In this document: positions 1 through 8,216 of the stretch, piece after piece
Layout of the letters: each line of letters begins with the position of its first letter
Numbering within the stretch: position 1 is the first letter of the stretch
Assembly: GCF_020852195.1 (NCBI RefSeq)
Contig: NZ_JADZBI010000080.1
Location: forward strand, 1-42,838
Direction of reading: 5' to 3'
Origin: Hyphomicrobium sp.
Lineage (GTDB): Bacteria > Pseudomonadota > Alphaproteobacteria > Rhizobiales > Hyphomicrobiaceae
Length of the DNA: 42,838 bases
The notes under the pieces: model-generated
Database searches by the model: none
What the model was told of the DNA's origin: nothing
The model's input: only the letters and a program-made list of their open reading frames with translations
Translations under genes and position numbers: made by a program

Positions 1-1
1 C

Positions 2-2155
2 ATCGCCATCACCTCCGACGACGCGATCTTCATCCGCGAATCGGTGCGCGAGGTCGTCATCGCCCTCATTCTCGCGACCGTAATCGTGATCCTGATCATC
101 TTCGCCTTCCTCGGGTCCGCGCGCGAGACTGTAGCGCCCGCCTTCTCGATCCCCGTATCGCTCATCGGTACGCTGGCCGCCATTTGGTTTGCTGGCTTCT
201 CGCTCAACGTGCTGACCCTGCTCGCGCTCGTGATCGCCACAGGGCTCGTGGTCGACGACGCGATCATCGTCGTCGAGAACATCGCCCGTCACCGCGCCAT
301 GGGCGCCGGGCGCCGCGCCGCGGCCGTGATCGGCACGCGCGAGATCGTCTTCGCCGTGCTCGCCACCACGGCGACCCTCATCGCCGTCTTCGTCCCCATC
401 TCCTTCATGCCCGGCGTCGTCGGCAACCTATTCTCGGAATTCGGGTTCGTGCTGGCGTTCTCCGTGACGATCTCGTCGGTGGTCGCGCTCACGGTCTGCC
501 CCATGCTGGCCGCCCGGCTCGGAGCCGGCGCACCGCACGGCACGGGCGCCGAGCAGCAAGGCTGGTTTGCGCGCCTCTCGAACGCGCTCGCCGCGTCCTA
601 CGCCCGCATCCTCGATATCGCGCTCAAGGCACGCTACCTCGTCGTCCTGGTCTGCCTCGGCTTCGCGGCCCTCGGCTGGATTTCCTACAAGACGCTTCCC
701 CAGGAGATCACGCCGTCGGAGGATCGCGGCACGATCCAGATCAGCCTGCGCACCCAGCAGGGCACCAACCTCGACTACATGTCGAGGCTCACGGAAAAGG
801 TGGAGGATGCACTCGCCGAGCTCAAGAAAAACGGCGAGATCACGAGCGTCCTGGCAACCGTCGGCGCCGGTGGCACCAACAGCGCATCCGTCGTGGCCGC
901 CCTTGCCGATTGGAGCGCCCGCGAGCGCACCCAGCAGCAGATCCAGGGGGAGCTGCAGCAGAAGCTCTCGGGGATTCCTGGACTCCAGGTCTCGCTGCGC
1001 TCCGCCAACAGCCTGGGCATCCGCGGCGGCGGCCAGGGCCTGCGGTTCGCGATCGCCGGCCCCGACTACGACAAGCTTGCCGACGTCGCCGCGAAACTGA
1101 CCAGCAGGCTGGCCACCACGCCGGGCTTCCGCAACACCCGCACCGACTATGACACGACACAGCCGCAGCTCTCGGTGCGCATCAACCGCGAGGCGGCGAC
1201 CAAGCTCGGCGTTCCGATCGAAACCATCACCAGCCTCATCAACACCATGGTCGACTACCAGAAGGCGGCCGACCTCTTCATCGGCGACGAGATCGTCGAG
1301 GTGCAGGTGAAAGCCGGCGGACGGCCGATCGACGATCCGATCGATCTCGGCAATCTCTTTGTAAAGACCACCAACGGCAGCTTCATCACCCTGTCGTCCC
1401 TGGTCACGATCAAGGAGAATGCCATCTCCCCGACGCTCGGCCGCGAGGACCGTCAGCGCTCCGTGGCGATCACCGCCAACCTCGACGAGGGCATGGTGCT
1501 GGGCGACGCCGTGACCACCATGCGCGCCATCGCCGCCGAGGTGCTCGAGCCGCAGATGTCGATCATCCTGCTCGGCGAGGCACGCACGCTGTCCGAGACC
1601 ACACAGAACACCGCCTTCGTGTTCGCCATCGCGCTGCTCGTCGTCTTCATGGTTCTGGCGGCGCAGTTCGAGAGCACGGTGAGCGCGCTTGTCATCCTCG
1701 TCACCGTCCCGTTCGGTCTCGCCGCCGCGACGCTCGCTATCCAGCTCACCGGCGGCACCATGAACATCTACAGCCAGATCGGGCTCGTACTTCTGGTCGG
1801 CATCATGGCCAAGAACGGCATCCTGATCGTGGAGTTCGCCAACCTGCGTCGCGACCAGGGCGCCGACATCGATACCGCCATCCGCGACGCCGCCACCACC
1901 CGCCTGCGTCCGGTCATCATGACCATGGCGGCATCCGTCCTCGGCGCCATACCGCTCGTCATCGCGCACGGCGCCGGAGCCGAGGCGCGCCTCGCGCTCG
2001 GCTGGGTCATCGTCGGCGGCCTGGGCTTCGCAACGCTCTTCACGCTGTTCCTGACACCCGTCGCCTACCGCTTCCTGGCGCCGCTGTCGAAACCGCGCCT
2101 CCACGAGACACGCCTCCTCGTCGAGGAGCTGGCCGCCGCGCGCGCCAAGCCATAG
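2..2155 (+). CDS. RND-family efflux transporter, inner-membrane pump subunit (5' end outside window)
   Basis: The reading frame is open from base 2, so the GTG at 44 is internal. The 717 residues seen are the C-terminal two thirds of a protein family of about 1,020-1,050 residues. The first part is transmembrane: long hydrophobic helices around a VVDDAIIVVENI segment, which is TM4 with the paired aspartates of the proton relay. A periplasmic porter and docking portion with beta-rich repeats follows, then a second block of helices ending in FLTPVAYRFL. The family exports hydrophobic compounds by proton antiport, together with a periplasmic adaptor and an outer-membrane channel. The TM4 signature suggests the HAE-1 (multidrug/hydrophobe) rather than the heavy-metal branch. 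The adaptor is presumably upstream, outside the window; no channel gene follows. Substrate cannot be predicted. Confidence 0.93.
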   Translation: MAITSDDAIFIRESVREVVIALILATVIVILIIFAFLGSARETVAPAFSIPVSLIGTLAAIWFAGFSLNVLTLLALVIATGLVVDDAIIVVENIARHRAMGAGRRAAAVIGTREIVFAVLATTATLIAVFVPISFMPGVVGNLFSEFGFVLAFSVTISSVVALTVCPMLAARLGAGAPHGTGAEQQGWFARLSNALAASYARILDIALKARYLVVLVCLGFAALGWISYKTLPQEITPSEDRGTIQISLRTQQGTNLDYMSRLTEKVEDALAELKKNGEITSVLATVGAGGTNSASVVAALADWSARERTQQQIQGELQQKLSGIPGLQVSLRSANSLGIRGGGQGLRFAIAGPDYDKLADVAAKLTSRLATTPGFRNTRTDYDTTQPQLSVRINREAATKLGVPIETITSLINTMVDYQKAADLFIGDEIVEVQVKAGGRPIDDPIDLGNLFVKTTNGSFITLSSLVTIKENAISPTLGREDRQRSVAITANLDEGMVLGDAVTTMRAIAAEVLEPQMSIILLGEARTLSETTQNTAFVFAIALLVVFMVLAAQFESTVSALVILVTVPFGLAAATLAIQLTGGTMNIYSQIGLVLLVGIMAKNGILIVEFANLRRDQGADIDTAIRDAATTRLRPVIMTMAASVLGAIPLVIAHGAGAEARLALGWVIVGGLGFATLFTLFLTPVAYRFLAPLSKPRLHETRLLVEELAAARAKP

Positions 2156-2173
2156 GCGACAAAGGAAGAAGCG

Positions 2174-2659
2174 TCAGACGTGCACGGCCTGGAACCGCCG
2201 CAAGGCGAGCCAGCCGAGAAGCAGGAACAGCACCAGCGCGCCGCCCTGCGTTGCCGCGAACGGAAGCTCCGACTGCGTCGGCGCCAGCACGGCGAGCGCC
2301 GGGTTCTTGATAAACGTCTGCACGATGAGCACGAAGACGTTGAGGTAGAGCGCTGTCGTCGCACTCACCACGTAGACCGGACGCCACACGCCTACGAGCC
2401 CAGTGAAATAGTACGCATAGATCGCCACAGCCAGCACCGCGAGCGAGATGATGGCGACGATGTGCGAGGGCAGGAGCTCGACAAACGGGAACCCGAAGCC
2501 GGTCACGTTCGTGGCCACCGTCGTCGCGAGGAAGCCGTGAGTCACGCTGTCGAGCCGCGTATTCGACAGGAACCCGCCCACGACCAGGAAGCCGGACGCA
2601 ATGGCAACGAGGCTGATCAGGATATGAAGGAGCGTAAAGCCGTCGAGACCAAGGATCAT
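2174..2659 (-). CDS. Small multipass membrane protein of unknown function
   Basis: 161 residues with four to five hydrophobic segments: near the N-terminus (LLHILISLVAIASGFLVVGG), around residues 45-60, 68-92, 98-120 and a C-terminal helix ending in a short basic tail. I chose ATG at 2659 because GGGGG stands about 6 bases upstream on the coding strand; a TTG two codons earlier lies too close to it. The gene is convergent with the RND pump gene, with 18 bases between the stops. No catalytic motif is visible. It reads like an integral inner-membrane protein with short loops, and I do not recognise a named family. Confidence 0.7.
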   Translation of the reverse strand: MILGLDGFTLLHILISLVAIASGFLVVGGFLSNTRLDSVTHGFLATTVATNVTGFGFPFVELLPSHIVAIISLAVLAVAIYAYYFTGLVGVWRPVYVVSATTALYLNVFVLIVQTFIKNPALAVLAPTQSELPFAATQGGALVLFLLLGWLALRRFQAVHV

Positions 2660-3003
2660 GTCCAACCCCCGATGTGAGGCCTAGGCTGACCGATCCCAGC
2701 CCCGCAGACCTCGATGACAAGAGAACCTCATCCCGCCTCAGCGCTCAAGTAGCACCTTGCGGGCAGCCCCCAGAAGGAGCTCGGCACCGCGCGGGACCGC
2801 GTCAACGTGAACGGCGCCTGCGCCCTGCCCCCATTGGCGCCACCCGTACCCGCCTGATCGGGATTCTGCTGCGTCGCATCCGCCTGCATCGACACCGGCG
2901 AGGCAACCGCCATTGCTATTGAGATTCCAAAGTCCTAGCAGCCGCACTAGCTATTTCCGCGACTTGCCCTATGTTGGGGTCATCCTGACGTAGGACAACC
3001 GAC
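2660..3003. other. Intergenic stretch, no convincing gene
   Basis: A 344-base stretch between the reverse-strand membrane protein and the ORF at 3004. Two overlapping short reverse-strand ORFs (2728-2913 and 2738-2947) have coding-like codon use in different frames but no recognisable family. Promoters for the flanking divergent genes should lie here; none matches a consensus well enough to place. Confidence 0.5.
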
Positions 3004-3375
3004 GTGACGCATCGGCCGAGCGGCCGGCAGCAAAGCCGGAATTCCTGGTCTGCCCTCCTGGCCGTCGTCCTTGGCGCGCTGGCTGGCGCGACGTCGCTTG
3101 GCCTCAACACCAGCTTCGCCGGCGGGTTGTCGATAGCCGAGCACGGACGCGACGTCCGCACCACCGGAAAGCCTGCTTCCGTCCGTCCCGACACCATCGA
3201 TCCGTCCCTGAATCTCGGCGGCCTCGACGATCCCTCCGCCGCCCTCGCGGCGGGTGACATCGACACCGGACGCTGGACCGGCGCGCGCATTACCGTCCTG
3301 CCTGCACCGTTCCTCCTGCCGTTGAGCATCGCGCGCACGCGCGACGGACGCACGCGCGCGCCTCCCCACGCCTGA
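3004..3375 (+). CDS. Hypothetical protein with N-terminal hydrophobic segment
   Basis: 123 residues starting at GTG 3004. A basic N-terminus (MTHRPSGRQQSRNSW) precedes a hydrophobic stretch at about residues 16-40 that could be a signal peptide or membrane anchor; the rest is a short low-complexity tail rich in Asp, Thr and Arg. There is no strong ribosome binding site. It lies 92 bases before the secDF start on the same strand, with no overlap. No homologous family is recognised, and a chance ORF in GC-rich DNA cannot be excluded. Confidence 0.35.
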   Translation: MTHRPSGRQQSRNSWSALLAVVLGALAGATSLGLNTSFAGGLSIAEHGRDVRTTGKPASVRPDTIDPSLNLGGLDDPSAALAAGDIDTGRWTGARITVLPAPFLLPLSIARTRDGRTRAPPHA

Positions 3376-3467
3376 TCAGCTCTCCACCGCAAGCCACACA
3401 TTCATCTCTCGCATCGACCGTCCGGGCAAACGCCCCGGGCGGCCTCGAGCACATGGGGAATTCGATC

Positions 3468-5999
3468 ATGCTTCACTTCTCGCGCTTCAAGACCGCGATG
3501 ATCCTCGGCGTCTGCCTGCTCGGCATCCTGCTCTCGATACCGAACCTCTTCGCACCCGGCACGCTGCCGGCCTGGGTCCCGCAGCCCCGCGTCAACCTCG
3601 GGCTCGACCTGCAGGGAGGCTCCTACCTCCTGCTCGAGGTCGACATGAACTCCGTCGTCAAGGAGCGCATGGCCGGCACGCGCTCCGCCGTCGCCGATAC
3701 GCTGCGCAAGGCGAAGGTCCCATTCACCTCCATCGTGGCCGGCAAGGATACCATCGCCGTGACGGTCGCCGACGCAGCGCAGCTCGCCGCCGCCCGCCAG
3801 GCCCTTCGCGACGTCCTCGCCGAGCGCGTCGACGGCCCCAGCCAGGCGCTGGTCTTCTCGTCGTCGACGAACGCCAACGTTCTGACTCTCACGTTCAACC
3901 CCGAGGCCGTGACCGACCTCGCGACCAAGGCGGTCCAGCAGTCGATCTCCATCGTGCGTCGCCGCATCGACGAGACCGGCGTCAACGAGCCCGTCGTCGC
4001 CCGCCAGGGCCAGAACCGCGTCCTGGTCGAGCTGCCCGGCGTCTCCGATCCCGACCGCATCAAGCGCCTGCTGGGCTCCACCGCGAAGATGACCTTCCGC
4101 CTCGTCGCGCCCCAGGGCACCGCCGCCGGCCCGGATGTCGAGCTGTTGCCCATGGCCGACCGGACGCAGGGCGTGGACAAGCTCCCGGTCCGCCGCCACG
4201 TGGAGGTGGACGGCATGAACCTGACGCGCGCCACGGCCGGCATCGACCAGCGCGCGGGCGGCTGGGTCGTCAACTTCGCGCTCGACTCCATCGGCACGCG
4301 CCGCTTCGCCGACGTCAGCACAAAGCACGTGGGCCAGCCCTTCGCCATCGTGCTCGACAACAAGGTGATCAGCGCACCCGTGATTCGCGAACCCCTCATC
4401 GGTGGGCAGGGCCAGATCAGCGGCAGCTTCTCCGTCGAGGAGGCCAACGATCTCGCCGTGCTGCTGCGCGCGGGCGCCCTGCCCGCGCCGCTCACTATCG
4501 TCGAGGAGCGGACTATCGGCCCGAGCCTCGGCGCCGATGCCATCCGCGCCGGCCTCTATTCCATCGTCGCCGGCTTCGTTCTCGTCGTCGGCTTCATGAT
4601 CGCGACCTACGGCCGCTTCGGCCTCTTCGCCGCCGCGGCCCTGCTCGTCAACCTGGCCCTCACCATCGCCGGCTTGTCGATGATGGGCGCAACCCTGACG
4701 CTTCCGGGCATGGCCGGCATCCTGCTCGCGCTCGGCATGGCGGTCGACGCCAACATCCTGATCAACGAGCGTACGCGCGAGGAACTGGGCAAGCGCAACG
4801 GCGTCATCGCCTCCATCGAGGCCGGCGTGCGGCGTGCCTACACGACGATCATGGACGCCAACCTCACGACGCTGATCAAGATGCTGATCCTGTTCGTCGT
4901 CGGCATGGGCGCCATCCGCGGCTTCGCGGTGACGATCAGCCTCGGCATCATCGTCTCGGTGTTCACGGCCATCGTGCTGGTACGCCTGCTCACGGCTTGG
5001 TGGCTGAAGCGGACGCGGCCCAAGACGCTGACCATCGGCACCCGCTTCCGCTTCTTCCCCGACCACACCGCGATCCAGTTCATGAAGGCGCGCTACACGG
5101 GCCTGATCGTTTCGGCCCTGATCAGCCTCGCCTCGATCGGGCTCGCGGTGCATCCGGGCCTGCGCATGGGCATCGACTTCGCGGGCGGTGTGGTGATCGA
5201 GGCCAAGACGCCGACCGCTGCCGATGCACCGGCGCTGCAGGGCGCGCTGATGAACGCGGGGCTGGGCGCCGCCCAGGTGCAGCGCTTCGGCGCCGACAAC
5301 GACGTGCTGCTCCGCTTCGAGCACCCACACGGCACGCCGGAAGCGCAACAGGCGGCCATCCGCACGGCGCGGGAGACCGTCGAGAAGGCGGCACCCGGCG
5401 TGGAGATCCGCCGCGTCGAAGTCGTCGGCCCCTCGGTCGGCGCCGAGCTTCTGAGCGATGGCCTATGGGCGCTCGGCCTCGCCGCCGTCGCCATGTTCGC
5501 CTACATCACCTTCCGCTTCGAATGGCCGTTCGCGGTCGGCGCGGTGGTGACCATGTTCCTCGATCTCACCAAGACCGTGGGCTTCCTGGCGTTGACCGGC
5601 TTCGAGTTCAACCTGACCTCGATCGCCGCCATCCTCACCATCATGGGCTTCTCGATCAACGACAAGGTCGTGGTCTACGACCGCGTGCGCGAGAACCTCG
5701 TGCGCTTCAAGAAGACGCCGCTGCGCGAGATCATCGACCGCTCGATCAACGAGACGCTGTCGCGAACCATCGGCACCTCGCTGGCGTTGTTCCTGGCCAT
5801 TGCTCCGCTGGCCTTGTTCGGCGGACCGGCGCTTAGAGAGTTCGCGTTGACGCTCTTGTTCGGCCTCATTCTGGCAACGAGCTCGTCGATCTTCATCGCC
5901 GCGCCGATCCTCCTGAACATCGGCGAGCGCTACCTGCGCCGCGGCGCCCCTGCGCCGGCAACGCCGGTGCCGGCCCATGCGCCGCTGAAAAGCGCTTGA
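3468..5999 (+). CDS. secDF: Bifunctional protein translocase subunit SecDF
   Basis: A single 843-residue protein joins SecD (about residues 1-520) and SecF (about 530-830). SecDF uses the proton gradient to pull proteins across the inner membrane after SecYEG/SecA. The sequence shows the first SecD helix, the NLGLDLQGGSYLLLEV motif, the periplasmic P1 domain, the TM4 signature GMAVDANILINERTREE, then the SecF start GLRMGIDFAGGVVIEAK, a shorter periplasmic domain and the SecF helix with DKVVVYDRVREN. I chose ATG 3468 (MLHFSRFKT, the usual alphaproteobacterial SecD start) because GGGGA lies 8 bases upstream; ATG 3453, five codons earlier, has no good site. Fused SecDF is common in Rhizobiales. 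yajC is not upstream here, so the gene stands alone. A 10-bp inverted repeat follows at 6011. Confidence 0.96.
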   Translation: MLHFSRFKTAMILGVCLLGILLSIPNLFAPGTLPAWVPQPRVNLGLDLQGGSYLLLEVDMNSVVKERMAGTRSAVADTLRKAKVPFTSIVAGKDTIAVTVADAAQLAAARQALRDVLAERVDGPSQALVFSSSTNANVLTLTFNPEAVTDLATKAVQQSISIVRRRIDETGVNEPVVARQGQNRVLVELPGVSDPDRIKRLLGSTAKMTFRLVAPQGTAAGPDVELLPMADRTQGVDKLPVRRHVEVDGMNLTRATAGIDQRAGGWVVNFALDSIGTRRFADVSTKHVGQPFAIVLDNKVISAPVIREPLIGGQGQISGSFSVEEANDLAVLLRAGALPAPLTIVEERTIGPSLGADAIRAGLYSIVAGFVLVVGFMIATYGRFGLFAAAALLVNLALTIAGLSMMGATLTLPGMAGILLALGMAVDANILINERTREELGKRNGVIASIEAGVRRAYTTIMDANLTTLIKMLILFVVGMGAIRGFAVTISLGIIVSVFTAIVLVRLLTAWWLKRTRPKTLTIGTRFRFFPDHTAIQFMKARYTGLIVSALISLASIGLAVHPGLRMGIDFAGGVVIEAKTPTAADAPALQGALMNAGLGAAQVQRFGADNDVLLRFEHPHGTPEAQQAAIRTARETVEKAAPGVEIRRVEVVGPSVGAELLSDGLWALGLAAVAMFAYITFRFEWPFAVGAVVTMFLDLTKTVGFLALTGFEFNLTSIAAILTIMGFSINDKVVVYDRVRENLVRFKKTPLREIIDRSINETLSRTIGTSLALFLAIAPLALFGGPALREFALTLLFGLILATSSSIFIAAPILLNIGERYLRRGAPAPATPVPAHAPLKSA

Positions 6000-6010
6000 G
6001 CCGCCGCCGA

Positions 6011-6040
6011 CGCGCGCGGAACCCTCACCTTCCGCGCGCG
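6011..6040 (+). terminator. Hairpin after secDF that overlaps a stress promoter
   Basis: Perfect 10-bp inverted repeat CGCGCGCGGA / TCCGCGCGCG with a 10-base loop, starting 11 bases after the secDF stop. There is no T-run, so termination is uncertain. The hairpin ends contain both elements of the EcfG-type promoter at 6018-6042. Confidence 0.45.
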
Positions 6041-6042
6041 TT
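6018..6042 (+). promoter_or_regulatory. EcfG-type (general stress response) promoter for the DUF2171 gene
   Basis: GGAAC at 6018-6022, 16-base spacer, CGTT at 6039-6042. This is an exact match to the known alphaproteobacterial EcfG consensus GGAAC-N16/17-CGTT. Transcription would start near 6049, about 30 bases before ATG 6079. Confidence 0.7.
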
Positions 6043-6078
6043 GGATTCCGGTGCCACGTTGGAGAACCGGAGCGTGTC

Positions 6079-6591
6079 ATGGGCCCAAGCAACAAAAAGG
6101 CGCAGAAGCAAAACCGCGCGCCGACCCCCGGCGGCACCACGCCGCAGAGCGCGACGGATATCGAGAAGTCTCAGCTCGACGAGGAGGCCGTGAGCAAGGC
6201 CGTTACAGCCGACAGCACGTCGGCCGAAAGCGGCACGAGATCCGTCCTTCCGGGGCCGCCGATCCCGCCTGACGCCCAGGCCGAGGTCAAGCGCGAGTCC
6301 ACGGAGACCAGCGGCCGCAGAGACCCGCCACACAAGAAACCAGAAACGCGAGGAGGATCGTCAATGATCGATTCATCGAAGATCAGGGAGCACATGGAGG
6401 TCGTCGGCTCGGACGGCGAGCACGTCGGCACTGTCGATCACTGCGAGGGTGCCGACATCATCAAGCTGACGAAGAACGACCCGGCCGCGAACGGCGAGCA
6501 CCACTACATTCCGATGGCCTGGGTCAACCGCATCGATCAGCGCGTGCACCTTGCCCATCCAGCCAGCGAGGCCCGGCTTCATTGGGGCTGA
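6079..6591 (+). CDS. DUF2171 domain protein, with a nested second start
   Basis: Two parts. Residues 1-95 are hydrophilic, low-complexity and probably disordered. Residues 96-170 (MIDSSKIREHMEVVGSDGEHV onward) form the DUF2171 domain, a small PRC-barrel-like beta fold of unknown role, common in stress-induced loci. DUF2171 proteins are usually only about 75-90 residues. ATG 6079 has GGAG 6 bases upstream; an in-frame ATG at 6364 has a perfect AGGAGG (6351-6356) 7 bases upstream. Either the long protein, the 75-residue domain alone, or both are made. The N-terminal part has coding-like third-position GC, so I report the long frame. An EcfG-type promoter precedes it and a strong terminator follows. 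Confidence 0.75.
   Translation: MGPSNKKAQKQNRAPTPGGTTPQSATDIEKSQLDEEAVSKAVTADSTSAESGTRSVLPGPPIPPDAQAEVKRESTETSGRRDPPHKKPETRGGSSMIDSSKIREHMEVVGSDGEHVGTVDHCEGADIIKLTKNDPAANGEHHYIPMAWVNRIDQRVHLAHPASEARLHWG
6351..6366 (+). promoter_or_regulatory. Internal ribosome binding site and start codon in the DUF2171 gene
   Basis: AGGAGG at 6351-6356, 7-base spacer, ATG at 6364-6366, in frame with the longer ORF. It is the best Shine-Dalgarno sequence in this part of the window and would produce the DUF2171 domain alone (75 residues). Confidence 0.65.
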
Positions 6592-6620
6592 CGCGCGGCT
6601 CTGAACGCACGAACAAAGGA

Positions 6621-6656
6621 AACCGCGGCTCCCACAAGAAAGCCGCGGTTTTCTTT
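6621..6656 (+). terminator. Rho-independent terminator, possibly bidirectional
   Basis: Perfect 10-bp stem AACCGCGGCT / AGCCGCGGTT with a 10-base loop, followed by TTTTCTTTT. It ends the DUF2171 transcript. The converging proline-rich gene stops 14 bases further on, and the A-rich 5' flank could serve as its T-run on the other strand. Confidence 0.85.
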
Positions 6657-6669
6657 TGCGTGTTGAGCC

Positions 6670-7023
6670 TTACTTGGGCTGCACGTCCTGCTGTCCGCCC
6701 GGCTCGCCCGGCGGCGGGATGACGGGCGTCCTCCCCTCGAAGTCCTCCGGCACTTTCTTCTCGATGCCGGGATCGACGCCGCGCGGCGGCTCGATCACGC
6801 CCTCGCCCTCCTTGAGCTCCTTCGTCAGCGGCTCCTTCGGCTCGGCTCCGCCCGTGCTCGGGTCGGACGGCGGCGCCGGATTCTCGCCGGGCGGCTCCAT
6901 GACCTCCGGCGGAGCGGGCGGTAATGGCTTGGGCGGCGTCTGCGCCAACCCGGCAAGCGGAAGCGCGAGCACGCCGAGCATCGCGCTGCCGAGAACGAAC
7001 CTTGGTTTTCTCGCGGTGCGCAT
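6670..7023 (-). CDS. Secreted proline-rich protein of unknown function
   Basis: 117 residues. The N-terminus (MRTARKPRFVLG plus a hydrophobic stretch ending LAGLAQ) is a clear Sec signal peptide, with cleavage likely after ALAGLA. The mature 90 residues are rich in Pro, Glu, Gly and Lys (PPKPLPPAPPEVMEPP) and look disordered, with no cysteines or catalytic motif. The start ATG 7023 has GGAGGT about 12 bases upstream on the coding strand. A perfect EcfG-type promoter lies at 7068-7092, so the protein is probably stress induced in the periplasm or at the cell surface. Convergent with the DUF2171 gene. Confidence 0.72.
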   Translation of the reverse strand: MRTARKPRFVLGSAMLGVLALPLAGLAQTPPKPLPPAPPEVMEPPGENPAPPSDPSTGGAEPKEPLTKELKEGEGVIEPPRGVDPGIEKKVPEDFEGRTPVIPPPGEPGGQQDVQPK

Positions 7024-7067
7024 GATTGTCTTCGCACCTCCGTGGTCTCGAGTTTCCTTTTCTAGCT

Positions 7068-7092
7068 AACGGCAGCGAGGCTGCTCCGTTCC
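7068..7092 (-). promoter_or_regulatory. EcfG-type promoter for the proline-rich secreted protein
   Basis: On the reverse strand GGAAC (7092-7088), 16-base spacer, CGTT (7071-7068); exact match to the EcfG consensus, about 45 bases upstream of the ATG at 7023. Confidence 0.7.
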
Positions 7093-7115
7093 CGCACGGC
7101 ACCGCAACAAGGAGT

Positions 7116-7140
7116 GCAACTCCACACGCGTCTCGGCGTT
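7116..7140 (+). promoter_or_regulatory. Possible EcfG-type promoter for the SDR/DUF892 operon
   Basis: GCAAC (7116-7120), 16-base spacer, CGTT (7137-7140): one mismatch in the -35 element. It lies 33 bases before ATG 7174 and back to back with the reverse-strand EcfG promoter at 7068-7092, which makes a shared divergent control region likely. Confidence 0.45.
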
Positions 7141-7173
7141 CTCCCCACAGGTCGGGGCTTGGAGGCACGCAGG

Positions 7174-8160
7174 ATGACCGATCACAAGCCGCTGGAGCGC
7201 GCGAGGCGCATTGCCGAGGAAGGCCGCAGAATTCAGGAGCACATCGACGAGATCGATGAGAAGAAAAGCAAGAAGCCGAAAGCGAAACAGAACCCTGTTC
7301 AGGCCGGCCAGCGCGCCTATCCCGAGACGTTGGATGAGACGCATTTGACCAAGCCCGGCCTCGAGAAGGACCTCGAGACGGCGCCCATGTACGAGGCGCC
7401 CGACTACAAGGGATCCGATAAGCTCAAGGACATGGTTGCGCTGATCTCCGGCGGCGATTCCGGCATCGGGCGCGCAGTCGCCGTCTTCTACGCGCGAGAA
7501 GGCGCCGACGTCGCCATCTCCTACCTCGAGGAAACCGAGGACGCCCACGAGACCCAGCGCGCCGTCGAAGCGGAAGGCCGCAAGTGCCTGCTGCTCCCCG
7601 GCGACGTCTCCGATCCCGCATACTGCAAGAAGGCGGTTGAACGCACCATCGAGGTCTTCGGCAGCCTCGATATCCTCGTCAACAACGCAGCGTTCCAGGA
7701 ACACGCCGGCGCTATCACCGACATCACCGACACGCACTTCGACCGCACGCTGAAAACCAACCTCTACGGCTATTTCTACCTCGCTCGCGCCGCGGTGCCA
7801 CACATGAAGCCCGGCAGCTCCATCATCATGACGGGCTCCGTCACCGGCATCCAGGGCAGCAAGGAGCTGCTCGACTATTCAATGACCAAGGGTGGCATCC
7901 ACGCCTTCACGCGCTCGCTGTCGGCAAGCCTTCTGCCGCGCGGCATTCGCGTCAACGCCATCGCACCTGGCCCGGTCTGGACGCCGCTAAATCCCGCCGA
8001 TCGCCCCGCGGAGGAGGTGCGCAAATTCGGATCGGGAACGCCGATGAAGCGGGCCGCACAGCCCGAGGAGATCGCGCCAGCCTACGTCTTCTTCGCTGCA
8101 CCCACCTGCGCGAGCTACATCACCGGCGAGCTGCTTCCCATCATCGGCGGCTACGACTGA
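7174..8160 (+). CDS. Short-chain dehydrogenase/reductase, YhdG/YhxC-like stress SDR
   Basis: 328 residues. The N-terminal 85 residues are hydrophilic and Lys-rich (EKKSKKPKAKQNPVQAGQR); the Rossmann SDR domain follows. Visible motifs are the nucleotide-binding SGGDSGIGR (residues 92-100), NNAA at about 170-173, catalytic Ser222 in MTGSVTG, and Tyr235/Lys239 in YSMTK. The C-terminal PGPVWTPLNP and GELLPIIGGYD are typical. The long N-terminal extension is characteristic of the general-stress SDR group whose substrates are mostly unknown. I start at ATG 7174 because GGAGG (7161-7165) precedes it by 8 bases; the upstream GTG 7114 would overlap the putative promoter. It probably forms an operon with the DUF892 gene 56 bases downstream. 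Confidence 0.9.
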   Translation: MTDHKPLERARRIAEEGRRIQEHIDEIDEKKSKKPKAKQNPVQAGQRAYPETLDETHLTKPGLEKDLETAPMYEAPDYKGSDKLKDMVALISGGDSGIGRAVAVFYAREGADVAISYLEETEDAHETQRAVEAEGRKCLLLPGDVSDPAYCKKAVERTIEVFGSLDILVNNAAFQEHAGAITDITDTHFDRTLKTNLYGYFYLARAAVPHMKPGSSIIMTGSVTGIQGSKELLDYSMTKGGIHAFTRSLSASLLPRGIRVNAIAPGPVWTPLNPADRPAEEVRKFGSGTPMKRAAQPEEIAPAYVFFAAPTCASYITGELLPIIGGYD

Positions 8161-8216
8161 GCCACCATTCCCGAGCCTGAAGCAAACATGAGAAACAACA
8201 GAAAGGAGAATGAGCC

